DNA from: Paenibacillus pedocola
GTDB lineage: Bacteria; Bacillota; Bacilli; Paenibacillales; Paenibacillaceae
Length of the DNA: 64,000 nt
Assembly (NCBI RefSeq): GCF_031599675.1
Contig: NZ_CP134223.1
Location: 1,612,001-1,676,000 of the forward strand
Direction of reading: 5' to 3'
Part shown: piece by piece, positions 1 through 8,326 of the stretch
Layout of the letters: each line of letters starts with the position of its first letter
How positions within the stretch are numbered: position 1 is the first letter of the stretch
Translations under genes and position numbers: made by a program
Notes under the pieces: model-generated
Database searches by the model: none
Seen by the model: the letters and a program-made list of their open reading frames with translations, nothing else
Told to the model about the DNA's origin: nothing

Positions 1-138
1 GATGCAGTTAGATATATCATTCGATGGATACTTCAATTGAATTGAAGGGCAGCTGACCGGATAATTGAATTATGAAAGGTGGCGGTGAATGCTTAAAGAA
101 CAGTAAATGCAGGATTACCCTTGGACAGGAGGCAGGGC
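1..138. other. Left edge: possible 3' end of an upstream gene plus leader of the first permease
   Basis: Two plus-strand frames are open from the window edge and both stop early (TGA at 38-40 in frame 2, TGA at 43-45 in frame 1). Either could be the tail of an upstream gene, but too few residues remain to name it. The rest is leader sequence that ends in an AGGAGG ribosome site at 127-132. No clear promoter is visible, so the permease gene may be read from further upstream. Confidence 0.3.
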
Positions 139-1068
139 ATGAAAGCGGGATACGGTAATTACAGCATCATCAAAAAAATAAAAAGGCAGAAGGTTCATCT
201 TCTTCTATTGCTCCCTTTTCTAATCTTTATTCTGATCTTCAAATACACTCCGATGTATGGTGCGCTGCTTGCGTTCAGAGAATTTTCCTACAGAACGCCG
301 TTCGGGGGGGAATGGGTTGGATTTCATTATTTCAAGTCTTTTTTCAGTAATCCTGATTTCTCCGTAGTCATCCGTAACACGATTGTGATCAGTTCGCTCA
401 GTCTAATAGGTTCAACCCTTGCGGCGATTATATTTGCCATACTGATCTGCGAAGTGAAGAACGCCGTCTATAAAAAATTTGTACAGACCGTTTCCTATTT
501 GCCGCATTTTATTTCCTGGGTAGTCGTAGCGGGGATGGCGATGACAATCTTCTCTATTGATGAACTGGCGCCGGTGAATTCGTTCCTGCTCAGTATGCAT
601 TGGATCGATACACCAGTTAATTTTCTCGGGGAAGCAGATCATTTCTGGCCGCTCGTTACGGGGCTGAATGTGTGGAAGAACGTGGGATGGAATTCCATTA
701 TTTATATTGCTGCCATAACATCGATTGATAAGCAGCAGTATGAATCCGCTGTGATTGACGGGGCCAATAAGTTTCGGCAAATTACCCATATTACCATCCC
801 TACTATAATGCCTACCATCATTCTGCTGTTTACCTTTGGTGTAGGCTACATATTGAATGCGGGATTAGATCAGCAGCTATTTCTGCAGAATCCCATGAAT
901 ATCAGCCGGTCCGAGGTTCTGGACACCTATGTACTGAAGTACGGCCTGCAGCAGGCGGCATTCTCTTATGGAGCAGCTGTCGGTCTGTTTAAGAGTGTTG
1001 TTGGCATAGCTCTGATCGTACTTTGCAACTATGCTTGCAGAAAGTTCCTGAAGATGGGGATTTTCTAA
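139..1068 (+). CDS. Sugar ABC transporter permease, LplB type
   Basis: Inner-membrane subunit of a carbohydrate importer, pairing with the next permease and the lipoprotein at 2023. The 309-residue protein begins with a basic N-terminus and a hydrophobic helix followed by a KYTPMYG-type segment typical of LplB proteins. It has about six membrane segments and an EAA-like cytoplasmic loop around residues 205-220 (YESAVIDGANKFRQITHITIP). A start at the TTG at 121 is open, but ATG 139 sits 6 bases after AGGAGG (127-132), so 139 is preferred. No ATPase gene lies nearby, as is usual for this class, which tends to share one MsmX-type ATPase. The substrate is inferred only from the downstream rhamnosidase and GH9 genes. 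Confidence 0.9.
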   Translation: MKAGYGNYSIIKKIKRQKVHLLLLLPFLIFILIFKYTPMYGALLAFREFSYRTPFGGEWVGFHYFKSFFSNPDFSVVIRNTIVISSLSLIGSTLAAIIFAILICEVKNAVYKKFVQTVSYLPHFISWVVVAGMAMTIFSIDELAPVNSFLLSMHWIDTPVNFLGEADHFWPLVTGLNVWKNVGWNSIIYIAAITSIDKQQYESAVIDGANKFRQITHITIPTIMPTIILLFTFGVGYILNAGLDQQLFLQNPMNISRSEVLDTYVLKYGLQQAAFSYGAAVGLFKSVVGIALIVLCNYACRKFLKMGIF

Positions 1069-1102
1069 AGCGATGAGTCAGAAGCCGGTAAGGGGGAGTT
1101 AG

Positions 1103-1990
1103 ATGAAAATAACAAAGGGAGAACGGTTATTCTATCTGATCAATAATGCATTTCTGCTGTTCGTGGGATTTCTGGCTGTATTTCCCTTCTGGAATATATT
1201 TGTCGTGTCTTTTAATGACGGAAGGGATGCCATGCGGGGAAGTATTTATTTCTGGCCTCGAAAGTTCTCATTGGAAGCCTATAGCGCCATCTTCAACGAG
1301 AGCAGCCTGATGCACGCCACATATATCAGCATCTCAAGGACTTTACTGGGGACACTCCTTGGGCTTCTGTGTACAGCTGTTCTTGCGTATCTGTTATCCA
1401 ACCGGGAGCTGATCTTCAGAAGAGGCATCCTATTCTTCTTTATCTTCACCATGTATTTCTCAGGCGGCCTTATCCCGGAATTTATGCTCATCAAGAATCT
1501 GCACTTGTATAACAACTTTCTGGTGTACATCATCCCGAGTGCAATCAGCGTCTGGAATGTGATGGTTATGAGGCAGTTCTTCGAGGATCTCCCGGCTTCC
1601 CTGGCCGAATCGGCAAGGATCGACGGGGCATCGGAGCTGAGAACACTGAGAAGCATCATTCTTCCCATGTCGACTCCCGTACTGGCAACCATTGCATTGA
1701 TGATAGGAGTACAGCAGTGGACCACTTGGTTCGACACCTTTATGTTTACTTCAGGCTCGCAGAATTTAGAAACCCTTCAAGGGGTTCTGGTCAAAATCCT
1801 GATGGAAACCCAGATCCAGTCTACGGACCCTGTACAAGCGGCCAGGCTGGAGCAATCCGGTTCCATTCTTACCCCGGAAGTCATTAAGATGGCTACAATT
1901 ACGATTACTACCGTTCCTATTATCCTGGTATACCCATTTTTGCAGAGATACTTTGTCGGCGGTCTTACGGTAGGTGCAGTAAAAGGCTGA
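1103..1990 (+). CDS. Sugar ABC transporter permease, LplC/YtcP type
   Basis: Second membrane subunit of the same importer, 295 residues. It shows the family's N-terminal helix, the segment NDGRDAMRGSIYFWPRKF before the second helix (a hallmark of the LplC/YtcP group), an EAA loop (LAESARIDGASELRTLRSIILP, residues about 167-188) and the conserved C-terminal end FVGGLTVGAVKG. ATG 1103 follows AGGGGGAG at 1091. It starts 34 bases after the first permease gene and is followed 32 bases later by the binding-protein gene, so the three are one transcription unit. Confidence 0.92.
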   Translation: MKITKGERLFYLINNAFLLFVGFLAVFPFWNIFVVSFNDGRDAMRGSIYFWPRKFSLEAYSAIFNESSLMHATYISISRTLLGTLLGLLCTAVLAYLLSNRELIFRRGILFFFIFTMYFSGGLIPEFMLIKNLHLYNNFLVYIIPSAISVWNVMVMRQFFEDLPASLAESARIDGASELRTLRSIILPMSTPVLATIALMIGVQQWTTWFDTFMFTSGSQNLETLQGVLVKILMETQIQSTDPVQAARLEQSGSILTPEVIKMATITITTVPIILVYPFLQRYFVGGLTVGAVKG

Positions 1991-2022
1991 TTCTCATTTA
2001 CAAAAAGGAAGGGATGAATACT

Positions 2023-3708
2023 ATGAAGAGGTTTGTAAGAATCAAAAGCATTACTGCTGCTGCGGTGATGTGTTCGCTCCTGCTCAGCGCATGTGCGGTT
2101 AACAACAGCACGAATACGAATACGAATACGAATACGAATTCGGCTGCCGGCAACCAGACGGGTGTAGAGAAGGAGGAGCCGGTTGTGCTATCCATAGTGA
2201 ATTCCGCCGGAGGCACACCGAGTTTCCCTACGGGAGATCCTTTCTGGGACGAGAATCCGGTAGCGAAAGCACTGGAGGCCAAACTCAACATCAAACTGAA
2301 GTGGGATGTCTATTCCGGGTCCGGAAAAGACAAGCTGAACGTTGTTCTCGCCAGTGGAGAGTACCCGGATATCATAATGTTATCTGATCCTTCCAAAGTC
2401 ATTGCTGATAAAATAGCCATTCCTCTTAACGATCTGATCGATCAGTATGGTCCGGATCTGAAAAAGAAATACGGATCTGCGCTTAATATGCTCAAACAAA
2501 GCGACGGCAACATCTATCACCTGACCAACTCCTACTTACCGGAAGGGGCAACTCCTCCTGGATACGGATACAGCTTACAGGTGAGAACGGATATTTACGA
2601 GGCGCTGGGTTCGCCGAAGCTAGAAACGGCAGACGATGTGTATAACTATTTGAAGCTTGTAAAGGAGAAATATCCGAAAACCCCGGACGGGCAAACCATG
2701 TATCCGCTCAGCGGCTTCAACCGGAACTGGGGATCCCCCTATTATGGAATGATCGCCATGGCCGGTTCCCCGGCAGATTCCAAGCTCTACATGGGAGCCG
2801 GTGATTCTGTGCAGTACTGGCCAAAGGCACCTTGGGCAAAGGAAGTACTTGGATTCTACAACAAATTGTATCGTGAAGGATTAATCGATCCCGAAGCCTT
2901 TACACAAGATTATGCGACCTGGCAAAAGTCTAAGCTCTATCCGGCAAGAGTCGCAGCTCACATCGGCGGGTGGAACCAGACGTATGACGTGCTCAAGACC
3001 TACACAGACGCAAAGTTGCCCAATGCAGAAAAAATGTATTTCCAGAATGTTGTCTTCAAATTCCCTACCGGTGACAAACCGGCCTTATTTTCGGTCAGCA
3101 AAAAAGGGATCGGGGCGCTTGTCATTACCGACAAATGTAAAAACCCGGAAGCGGCTATGAAATTGCTGAACTACCTTGCTACAGAGGAAGGCAACTTCCT
3201 GGCGATGAACGGACCGGAGGGGATTCAATGGGAGATGACAGACGGTAAGCCCGCGCTTACTAAGCCTTATCTCGACAGATGGCTTGCCGGCGAGCAGCAG
3301 GTAAATATTGAAAAAGAAACCGGCATGGGCCATTACGCCAGACTTGTAGGCTCTGACCTTGGCAAAACCAGCTGGGGGACTTACTGGATCCTGAAGGATG
3401 ATCCGGTTGCCACCAATAATACCAGAGCGCAGCAGAGAGACCAGGCCTTAGGCGAATACTGGTATGACTCTACGACGATAGGCGATCTGATGGCAGGGGC
3501 CGATATGGATACGCTGGCTAAACAGCAGGCTGTCGATAAGAGACTTTATGATAATGCATTCTCTGTCATTCTGGCCAAATCGGAGGCGGATTTTGCAGCG
3601 GAATTTGAGAAGTTCGTCAAGGATCTTGATTCCGCCGGTGCTCCTCAGGTTGAGGAGTACATGACGAAGATGCATAAACAATATATAGAGCAGCTGTCGG
3701 GTAAGTAA
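2023..3708 (+). CDS. Extracellular solute-binding lipoprotein, LplA type
   Basis: Captures oligosaccharide outside the cell for the two permeases upstream. From the ATG at 2023 there is a short basic n-region, a hydrophobic core and a lipobox LLSAC, with the lipid-carrying Cys at residue 24. A Thr/Asn-rich linker encoded by a hexamer repeat follows, then a family-1 binding fold of about 520 residues. The ATG at 2014 is in frame but lies almost on top of the AAGGAAGGG ribosome site (2005-2013), so 2023 is the better start. At 561 residues it matches the large binding proteins of LplB/LplC systems. It is the third gene of the operon, whereas in the 35.5 kb locus the binding protein comes first. 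Confidence 0.9.
   Translation: MKRFVRIKSITAAAVMCSLLLSACAVNNSTNTNTNTNTNSAAGNQTGVEKEEPVVLSIVNSAGGTPSFPTGDPFWDENPVAKALEAKLNIKLKWDVYSGSGKDKLNVVLASGEYPDIIMLSDPSKVIADKIAIPLNDLIDQYGPDLKKKYGSALNMLKQSDGNIYHLTNSYLPEGATPPGYGYSLQVRTDIYEALGSPKLETADDVYNYLKLVKEKYPKTPDGQTMYPLSGFNRNWGSPYYGMIAMAGSPADSKLYMGAGDSVQYWPKAPWAKEVLGFYNKLYREGLIDPEAFTQDYATWQKSKLYPARVAAHIGGWNQTYDVLKTYTDAKLPNAEKMYFQNVVFKFPTGDKPALFSVSKKGIGALVITDKCKNPEAAMKLLNYLATEEGNFLAMNGPEGIQWEMTDGKPALTKPYLDRWLAGEQQVNIEKETGMGHYARLVGSDLGKTSWGTYWILKDDPVATNNTRAQQRDQALGEYWYDSTTIGDLMAGADMDTLAKQQAVDKRLYDNAFSVILAKSEADFAAEFEKFVKDLDSAGAPQVEEYMTKMHKQYIEQLSGK
2110..2139 (+). repeat. Hexamer tandem repeat in lipoprotein linker
   Basis: Five consecutive copies of ACGAAT encode a Thr-Asn run directly after the lipidated Cys. 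It keeps the reading frame, so changes in copy number would alter the length of the tether and not the frame. Confidence 0.85.
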
Positions 3709-3740
3709 GTAACGCCTTCAATAACAGCAGAAGGCTTAAC

Positions 3741-3778
3741 AAGGCAATGGGTGGAGGAGCAGCTTCATTCATTGCCTT
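3741..3778 (+). terminator. Hairpin after the binding-protein gene (probable attenuator or RNA stabiliser)
   Basis: AAGGCAATG at 3741-3749 pairs with CATTGCCTT at 3770-3778, followed by TTTTC. A smaller stem, GCCTTC/GAAGGC, lies just before it (3712-3735). It sits inside the operon between the lipoprotein and phosphatase genes. It probably gives partial termination or protects the 3' end of the binding-protein message. Confidence 0.55.
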
Positions 3779-3825
3779 TTCTGTGAAATCAGCGCTGATG
3801 ATGCTCAGATGAAGGAGTGGGAAGC

Positions 3826-4488
3826 ATGAAGTTAACATTCATAAGGCATGGACATATGGCAGGAGATCCTTTTATATGCCCGGAACGGCCGGTTCAAGGC
3901 TGCCTGTCGGAAGATTACGGCATACTGCAGGCGGAAGCAACCGCCGAAGCGCTGAAGGACGAGAAATTTGACATTGCGCTTTCGTCCCCTTATGGCAGAG
4001 CCCTGCAAACCGCGGAAATCGTCCTGGCCGGAAGAGCGCTGGATATCCGAATCCTGCCTTATCTCTATGAGTGGATGCCGAACCGTGAACTGGAGAAGGT
4101 ACCGAGTACCGTTTTTGAAGAGATGCAGCGCGAGGCCGGAGAGGCATATGCGGAGGAGACCTGGAAAACGGATATGGGAGAGGGATACTTCGATATGTGC
4201 ACCAGAATCATTCCTCCCTTTCTAAAGGAACTAGGCAAGCTTGGCATTCATAGCCGCATGGGCGGTTTTGTGCCTGATGAGCATGCCAAAGAGCTGTCCG
4301 TCGCCGTGTTCGGGCATGGAGGCTCGCTTGGTGTACTGCTCAACTTTTTACTCAGCGTAAGGCCGTTTCCTGTAGGCAGCTTTTCTTTTGCACATACAGG
4401 GACAGCCATGATTCAGTTCGCTGAACGGAAAGGGATTTATTATCCCCAGTTAATCATACCTGCACTTCATAAGATTAGCGAGCGGTGA
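3826..4488 (+). CDS. Histidine phosphatase family protein (phosphoglycerate-mutase-like)
   Basis: 220 residues with the family signature RHG at residues 7-9 (His8 is the expected phospho-acceptor), the segment SSPYGRALQTAEI near residues 49-61 and a second catalytic-type His in FGHGGSLGVLL. These features support phosphate-ester hydrolysis through a phosphohistidine intermediate; the substrate cannot be read from the sequence. The start is set by GAAGGAGTGGG at 3811, with ATG 3826 downstream; the in-frame GTG at 3817 overlaps that ribosome site. It lies between an importer and two glycosidases, so a sugar-phosphate or other small phosphate ester is plausible (inference). Confidence 0.85.
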   Translation: MKLTFIRHGHMAGDPFICPERPVQGCLSEDYGILQAEATAEALKDEKFDIALSSPYGRALQTAEIVLAGRALDIRILPYLYEWMPNRELEKVPSTVFEEMQREAGEAYAEETWKTDMGEGYFDMCTRIIPPFLKELGKLGIHSRMGGFVPDEHAKELSVAVFGHGGSLGVLLNFLLSVRPFPVGSFSFAHTGTAMIQFAERKGIYYPQLIIPALHKISER

Positions 4489-4495
4489 GGAGACG

Positions 4496-5731
4496 ATGAC
4501 AATGAACATTATTGACGAAGCCTACAGACAATCCATTGATGTAGTAAAGCGGTGTATGCACGGCATCGGGGCAAAAGCGTCTGCTCTGTCGGAGGGGTAT
4601 AACCAGGTCTATGCAAGAGACAGCATTATTACTTTTTTGGGTGCCTCCCTGGTAGAGAATGATGAAATCAAAGCCTCCTTCCGGATTACACTGGATACGC
4701 TCTCAACGTATCAATCCAAGCTGGGTATGATCCCGCTGTTCGTCGATGTAGAGAACCCTAGAATCGAGGCAAATCAGGGGGCCGTGGACAGCAACCCGTG
4801 GTATGTCATCGGACATGGAGTCTATTACAAGCGGTATAAGGATATAGAGTTTCTGAAAAGCAGCTTGGAATCGATTAAGCAAGCGATGCTCTGGCTGGAG
4901 TATCAGGACAGCAACAATTGCGGTCTGCTGGAGGTTCAGGAGGCTGCGGACTGGGGAGATTTGTATGCCAACCGCGGGAATATTCTGTATGACAATGTTT
5001 TGTATTATAAGGCGCTTCTGGAATATTCCGCATTACTTGAGCTGTGCGGGGAGAACGGGGAGGACAGTCTCGCAAGAGCTGAGGATGTTAAAACAAAGCT
5101 GAATCTTCTGCTCTGGCTGGGGGATGTGGAAGAAAAGACAAGGATCATTAATGAGAAAGGCTACTCACAAGAATGGCTGAGAGTGATACGGATGAGCAGT
5201 GAATTATATTGGTTCGGCAAGTTTTATATGCCCTATGTCGCCTTCAGGGATTTCGGATATCACTGTGATGCGCTTGGCAACAGTCTGGCCATCTTGTTTG
5301 GCATTGCGGACGATGCGCAGGCAGGTAAAATCATTGACCACTTCACGCAAACGGGGATGAATAAGCCATATCCGATCATGGCCAACTATCCGCCTATCCT
5401 GCCTGGAGATAAGGACTGGCGTGAATATTACAGAAACGGCCATTTAAATCTGCAGTACCAGTATCATAACGGAGGCATCTGGCCGTTTATCGGAGGGTTT
5501 TATGTTGCGGCGCTGAAGAAAGCGGGCAGGGAGGCCTTTGCCTTGGAGGAGCTGGAGAACCTGGCAAAGGCGAACCGTACCGGAAAACGCTTTGAATGGG
5601 AATTCAATGAATGGCTGAACGGCAGAAGCGGTATGCCTTCCGGCATGGCCTATCAGGCTTGGTCTGCGGGGATGTACATCTATGCCTACCGTTCTGTAAT
5701 GGATGACGCGGCGGAGAGCGATTTCCTATGA
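4496..5731 (+). CDS. Cytoplasmic (alpha/alpha)6-barrel glycosidase-like protein (amylo-alpha-1,6-glucosidase / GDE_C-like)
   Basis: 411 residues, no signal peptide. The segment YARDSIITFLGASL resembles the GRDxxI motif of glycogen-debranching C-terminal domains. EAADWGDLYANRG and YQYHNGGIWPFIGGFYVAAL are typical of six-hairpin glycosidases (GH133, GH100 and relatives). I cannot assign a family or substrate with certainty. Two start codons are possible, ATG 4496 (3 bases after GAGGAG 4487-4492) and ATG 4502 (9 bases); the second has the better spacing. The stop overlaps the next gene's start as ATGA, so it is translationally coupled to the GH78 rhamnosidase and probably acts on the same imported glycan. 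Confidence 0.7.
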   Translation: MTMNIIDEAYRQSIDVVKRCMHGIGAKASALSEGYNQVYARDSIITFLGASLVENDEIKASFRITLDTLSTYQSKLGMIPLFVDVENPRIEANQGAVDSNPWYVIGHGVYYKRYKDIEFLKSSLESIKQAMLWLEYQDSNNCGLLEVQEAADWGDLYANRGNILYDNVLYYKALLEYSALLELCGENGEDSLARAEDVKTKLNLLLWLGDVEEKTRIINEKGYSQEWLRVIRMSSELYWFGKFYMPYVAFRDFGYHCDALGNSLAILFGIADDAQAGKIIDHFTQTGMNKPYPIMANYPPILPGDKDWREYYRNGHLNLQYQYHNGGIWPFIGGFYVAALKKAGREAFALEELENLAKANRTGKRFEWEFNEWLNGRSGMPSGMAYQAWSAGMYIYAYRSVMDDAAESDFL

Positions 5732-8313
5732 ACCTGAAATTCGGGGTGCGGACGGCAGCGGCATGGAATGTGAAGCCTGCACAGCTTCGGTGTGAATATG
5801 TGATTACTCCGCTCGGAGTGGATACGCCGGGGCCCAAATTAAGCTGGGAAACGGAGAGCAGCGGGGAGGGCTTTATCCAAGGGGCATACCGGATTATCGT
5901 AGCTTCCCTTAAACCCAATATCGACAATCATATAGGAGATCTGTGGGACAGCGGGAAGGTGGAGTCCAACGCTCAAAATGCTATCCGCTTCAATGGTTCC
6001 GGGATGGCTCCGAAAAGCCGTTACTGGTGGAAGGTCAAGGTATGGGACGATCAGGGAAATGAATCTGCCTGGAGTGATGAAACGTACTTTGAAACCGGCA
6101 TGTTCACCGCCGGAGACTGGAACTGCAAATGGTTCAACTGTGAATATCCCAACAGTCCTTCTGCCGTCTATTATGAGCGAAGGGAATTTGCAGCCACAGG
6201 AAAGGCCGGTATAGCAGGGGCGAGGGCCTATATAGGCGCTACCGGCAGCAAAGCGAATGCCTATGAGCTGCGGATAAACGGGGCTAAAGCGGGCGAAGAC
6301 CTGATCAGCCCGGGCCAGACCCATTTTAGACGGGGAATGTACCGCGTGTATGATGTTACAGACTTGATTACACCTGGAACCAATGTTATAGGGATTATGC
6401 ATATCCGGAAAGTTATCTTTCACCTTGATATCCGCTACACCGATGGAACATCTGAAGTGATTGTGAGCGACCCTGCGTGGAAAAGGCTCAAAAAAGGTCC
6501 TTATGCAGCCCTGCGCTATGCAGGCGGCAGCATTTCCGAAGGGAAAGGCGAAACCTATGATGCAAGGCTTGAGCCGGATGGATGGGATCTGCCGGGCTTT
6601 GATGATTCTTCATGGGAGAGGCCGATTCCGGATACCGGCCCGCTGCTGCTGACTGCACAGCTGCAGCCTATCAAGGCCATAGAGGAGATCAGACCTGTAT
6701 CCATTTCAACTATTGAAGAAAATACTATTGTCGTTGATTTTGGGCAGAATCTGTTCGGGACGGTAGGCTTGACCGTCACAGGTAGAGCAGGTACCACGGT
6801 GACCCTACGCTATGCGGAATGTCTGAATCCGGATGGAACAATCAATCCGGGCAGTATAGAAGCAGGCTGGCTTGCAGAACCGCAAGCCCAATATGATGAG
6901 TATATTCTTAAAGGTGCGGGGGAAGAGATCTATCAGCCGAGATTTTCATGTCATGGCTTCAGGTATATAGAGGTTTCAGGATACCCGGGAACCCTGTCCG
7001 CGGACCGGATTTATGCAAAGATTGTGCATAATGACATCTTGAACGGTTCCGGATTCACTTGTTCCAATGAGCTATTGAACAGGCTGCAGCACAGTGCCGT
7101 ATGGTCATTACGGTCGAATCTGGTGTCGGTCCCCATGGATTGCCCTTCAAGAGAGAGGCAAGGCTGGCTTGGGGATGCCCACTGCCATTCTGAGGCGGAT
7201 TGCTTCAATTTTGATATGGCTGCCTTCTATGCCAAATGGTTCGATGATATATCCGATTCCCAATTGGAGAACGGCATCGTACCTCTTATATGTCCCAGTG
7301 AAGGTCATGAATATTCCCTGGATATGCCTTGGGCTTCCGCTGTGATTCTGATCCCTTGGGACCATTACCTGGCGTACGGCGACAAGCCATTTTTGCTGCA
7401 GCATTATGATTTGATGAAACGCTGCCTGAATACCTTCAGCAGCGAACTGGGCAGTGATGGTCTGCTGCATAACAGCCTTATTTTCGGAGACTGGTTTGGA
7501 AGCGTTACGGATATTTCGGGGCTATATCTGGCTACGGCTTATTATTACAGATGTCTCGTGCTCTTGTCAGCAATGGCGGAGGAATTGGGGAACACGAGCG
7601 ATATGACGCTATACTCCGGGCTGGCCCGGAAGGTAAGGGAAGGAATCAATGCAGCTTTCCTGAAGGAAGGCCGCTATTATGATACCAATTCACAAACCGC
7701 TAATGCGCTTGCTCTATATTCGGGATTGGTCCCGGATGATTTCAAAACGGCCGTCCTGGACAGTCTGGCTGAGGATATTATGTCCCGTAAGACCATGACG
7801 GTGGGATGCCTTGGTGCAGAAGTTATCCTGGCGGCTCTGGCGGAGAACGGAAGGAATGACATTGCTTACGAGCTCGCTGCGAACACCAATAAAGGCTGCT
7901 GGGGGTACTGGATCAAGGAGTATGATTCGACGACGGCGTTTGAAAGCTTTTCCGATAACAGATCTTCCAACAATCATGCATTCCTTATTGGAGGACTGAG
8001 TGTGTGGTTTTATAAGCACCTTGCCGGTATTACTCCTGTCAGACCCGGGTATGAGACCATGAAGATTAAGCCCTTTGTTCCTTATGATATGGATCATGCA
8101 AGCGCACAAATTCATACCGTCAGAGGAATGGTGAAATCAAGCTGGCACAAAACCGGTACAGGACTTGTAATGAACATAGTTATCCCTCCCAATGCAACGG
8201 CGGAGGTATATGTGCCGTCTGTTGATTCCGAAGGACGATTTACGCCGGATGGGGAGTTCACCGTGTATTCTGTAGGTTCCGGGCATCACTCTTTTCAAGC
8301 CAACATTCATTAG
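5728..8313 (+). CDS. Alpha-L-rhamnosidase, GH78
   Basis: 861 residues and no signal peptide, so probably cytoplasmic. The N-terminal part has fibronectin- and beta-sandwich-like segments (PGPKLSWE, SRYWWKVKVWD), followed by an (alpha/alpha)6 catalytic domain. The motif DCPSRERQGWLGD at residues 471-483 places Asp471, Glu476 and Asp483 with the same spacing as the catalytic triad Asp567/Glu572/Asp579 of Bacillus RhaB. Glu739 in TTAFESF is the likely counterpart of the fourth acidic residue. It would release terminal alpha-L-rhamnose from imported oligosaccharides. The start overlaps the previous stop by 4 bases, and its stop TAG lies inside the ribosome site of the GH9 gene, so all three are tightly coupled. 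Confidence 0.92.
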   Translation: MNLKFGVRTAAAWNVKPAQLRCEYVITPLGVDTPGPKLSWETESSGEGFIQGAYRIIVASLKPNIDNHIGDLWDSGKVESNAQNAIRFNGSGMAPKSRYWWKVKVWDDQGNESAWSDETYFETGMFTAGDWNCKWFNCEYPNSPSAVYYERREFAATGKAGIAGARAYIGATGSKANAYELRINGAKAGEDLISPGQTHFRRGMYRVYDVTDLITPGTNVIGIMHIRKVIFHLDIRYTDGTSEVIVSDPAWKRLKKGPYAALRYAGGSISEGKGETYDARLEPDGWDLPGFDDSSWERPIPDTGPLLLTAQLQPIKAIEEIRPVSISTIEENTIVVDFGQNLFGTVGLTVTGRAGTTVTLRYAECLNPDGTINPGSIEAGWLAEPQAQYDEYILKGAGEEIYQPRFSCHGFRYIEVSGYPGTLSADRIYAKIVHNDILNGSGFTCSNELLNRLQHSAVWSLRSNLVSVPMDCPSRERQGWLGDAHCHSEADCFNFDMAAFYAKWFDDISDSQLENGIVPLICPSEGHEYSLDMPWASAVILIPWDHYLAYGDKPFLLQHYDLMKRCLNTFSSELGSDGLLHNSLIFGDWFGSVTDISGLYLATAYYYRCLVLLSAMAEELGNTSDMTLYSGLARKVREGINAAFLKEGRYYDTNSQTANALALYSGLVPDDFKTAVLDSLAEDIMSRKTMTVGCLGAEVILAALAENGRNDIAYELAANTNKGCWGYWIKEYDSTTAFESFSDNRSSNNHAFLIGGLSVWFYKHLAGITPVRPGYETMKIKPFVPYDMDHASAQIHTVRGMVKSSWHKTGTGLVMNIVIPPNATAEVYVPSVDSEGRFTPDGEFTVYSVGSGHHSFQANIH

Positions 8314-8326
8314 GAGGAGATTCATA

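Noticed and set aside
4875..5443. Short minus-strand frames inside the six-hairpin glycosidase gene
   Set aside because: They have no ribosome site or family features; the plus-strand gene is coupled on both sides.
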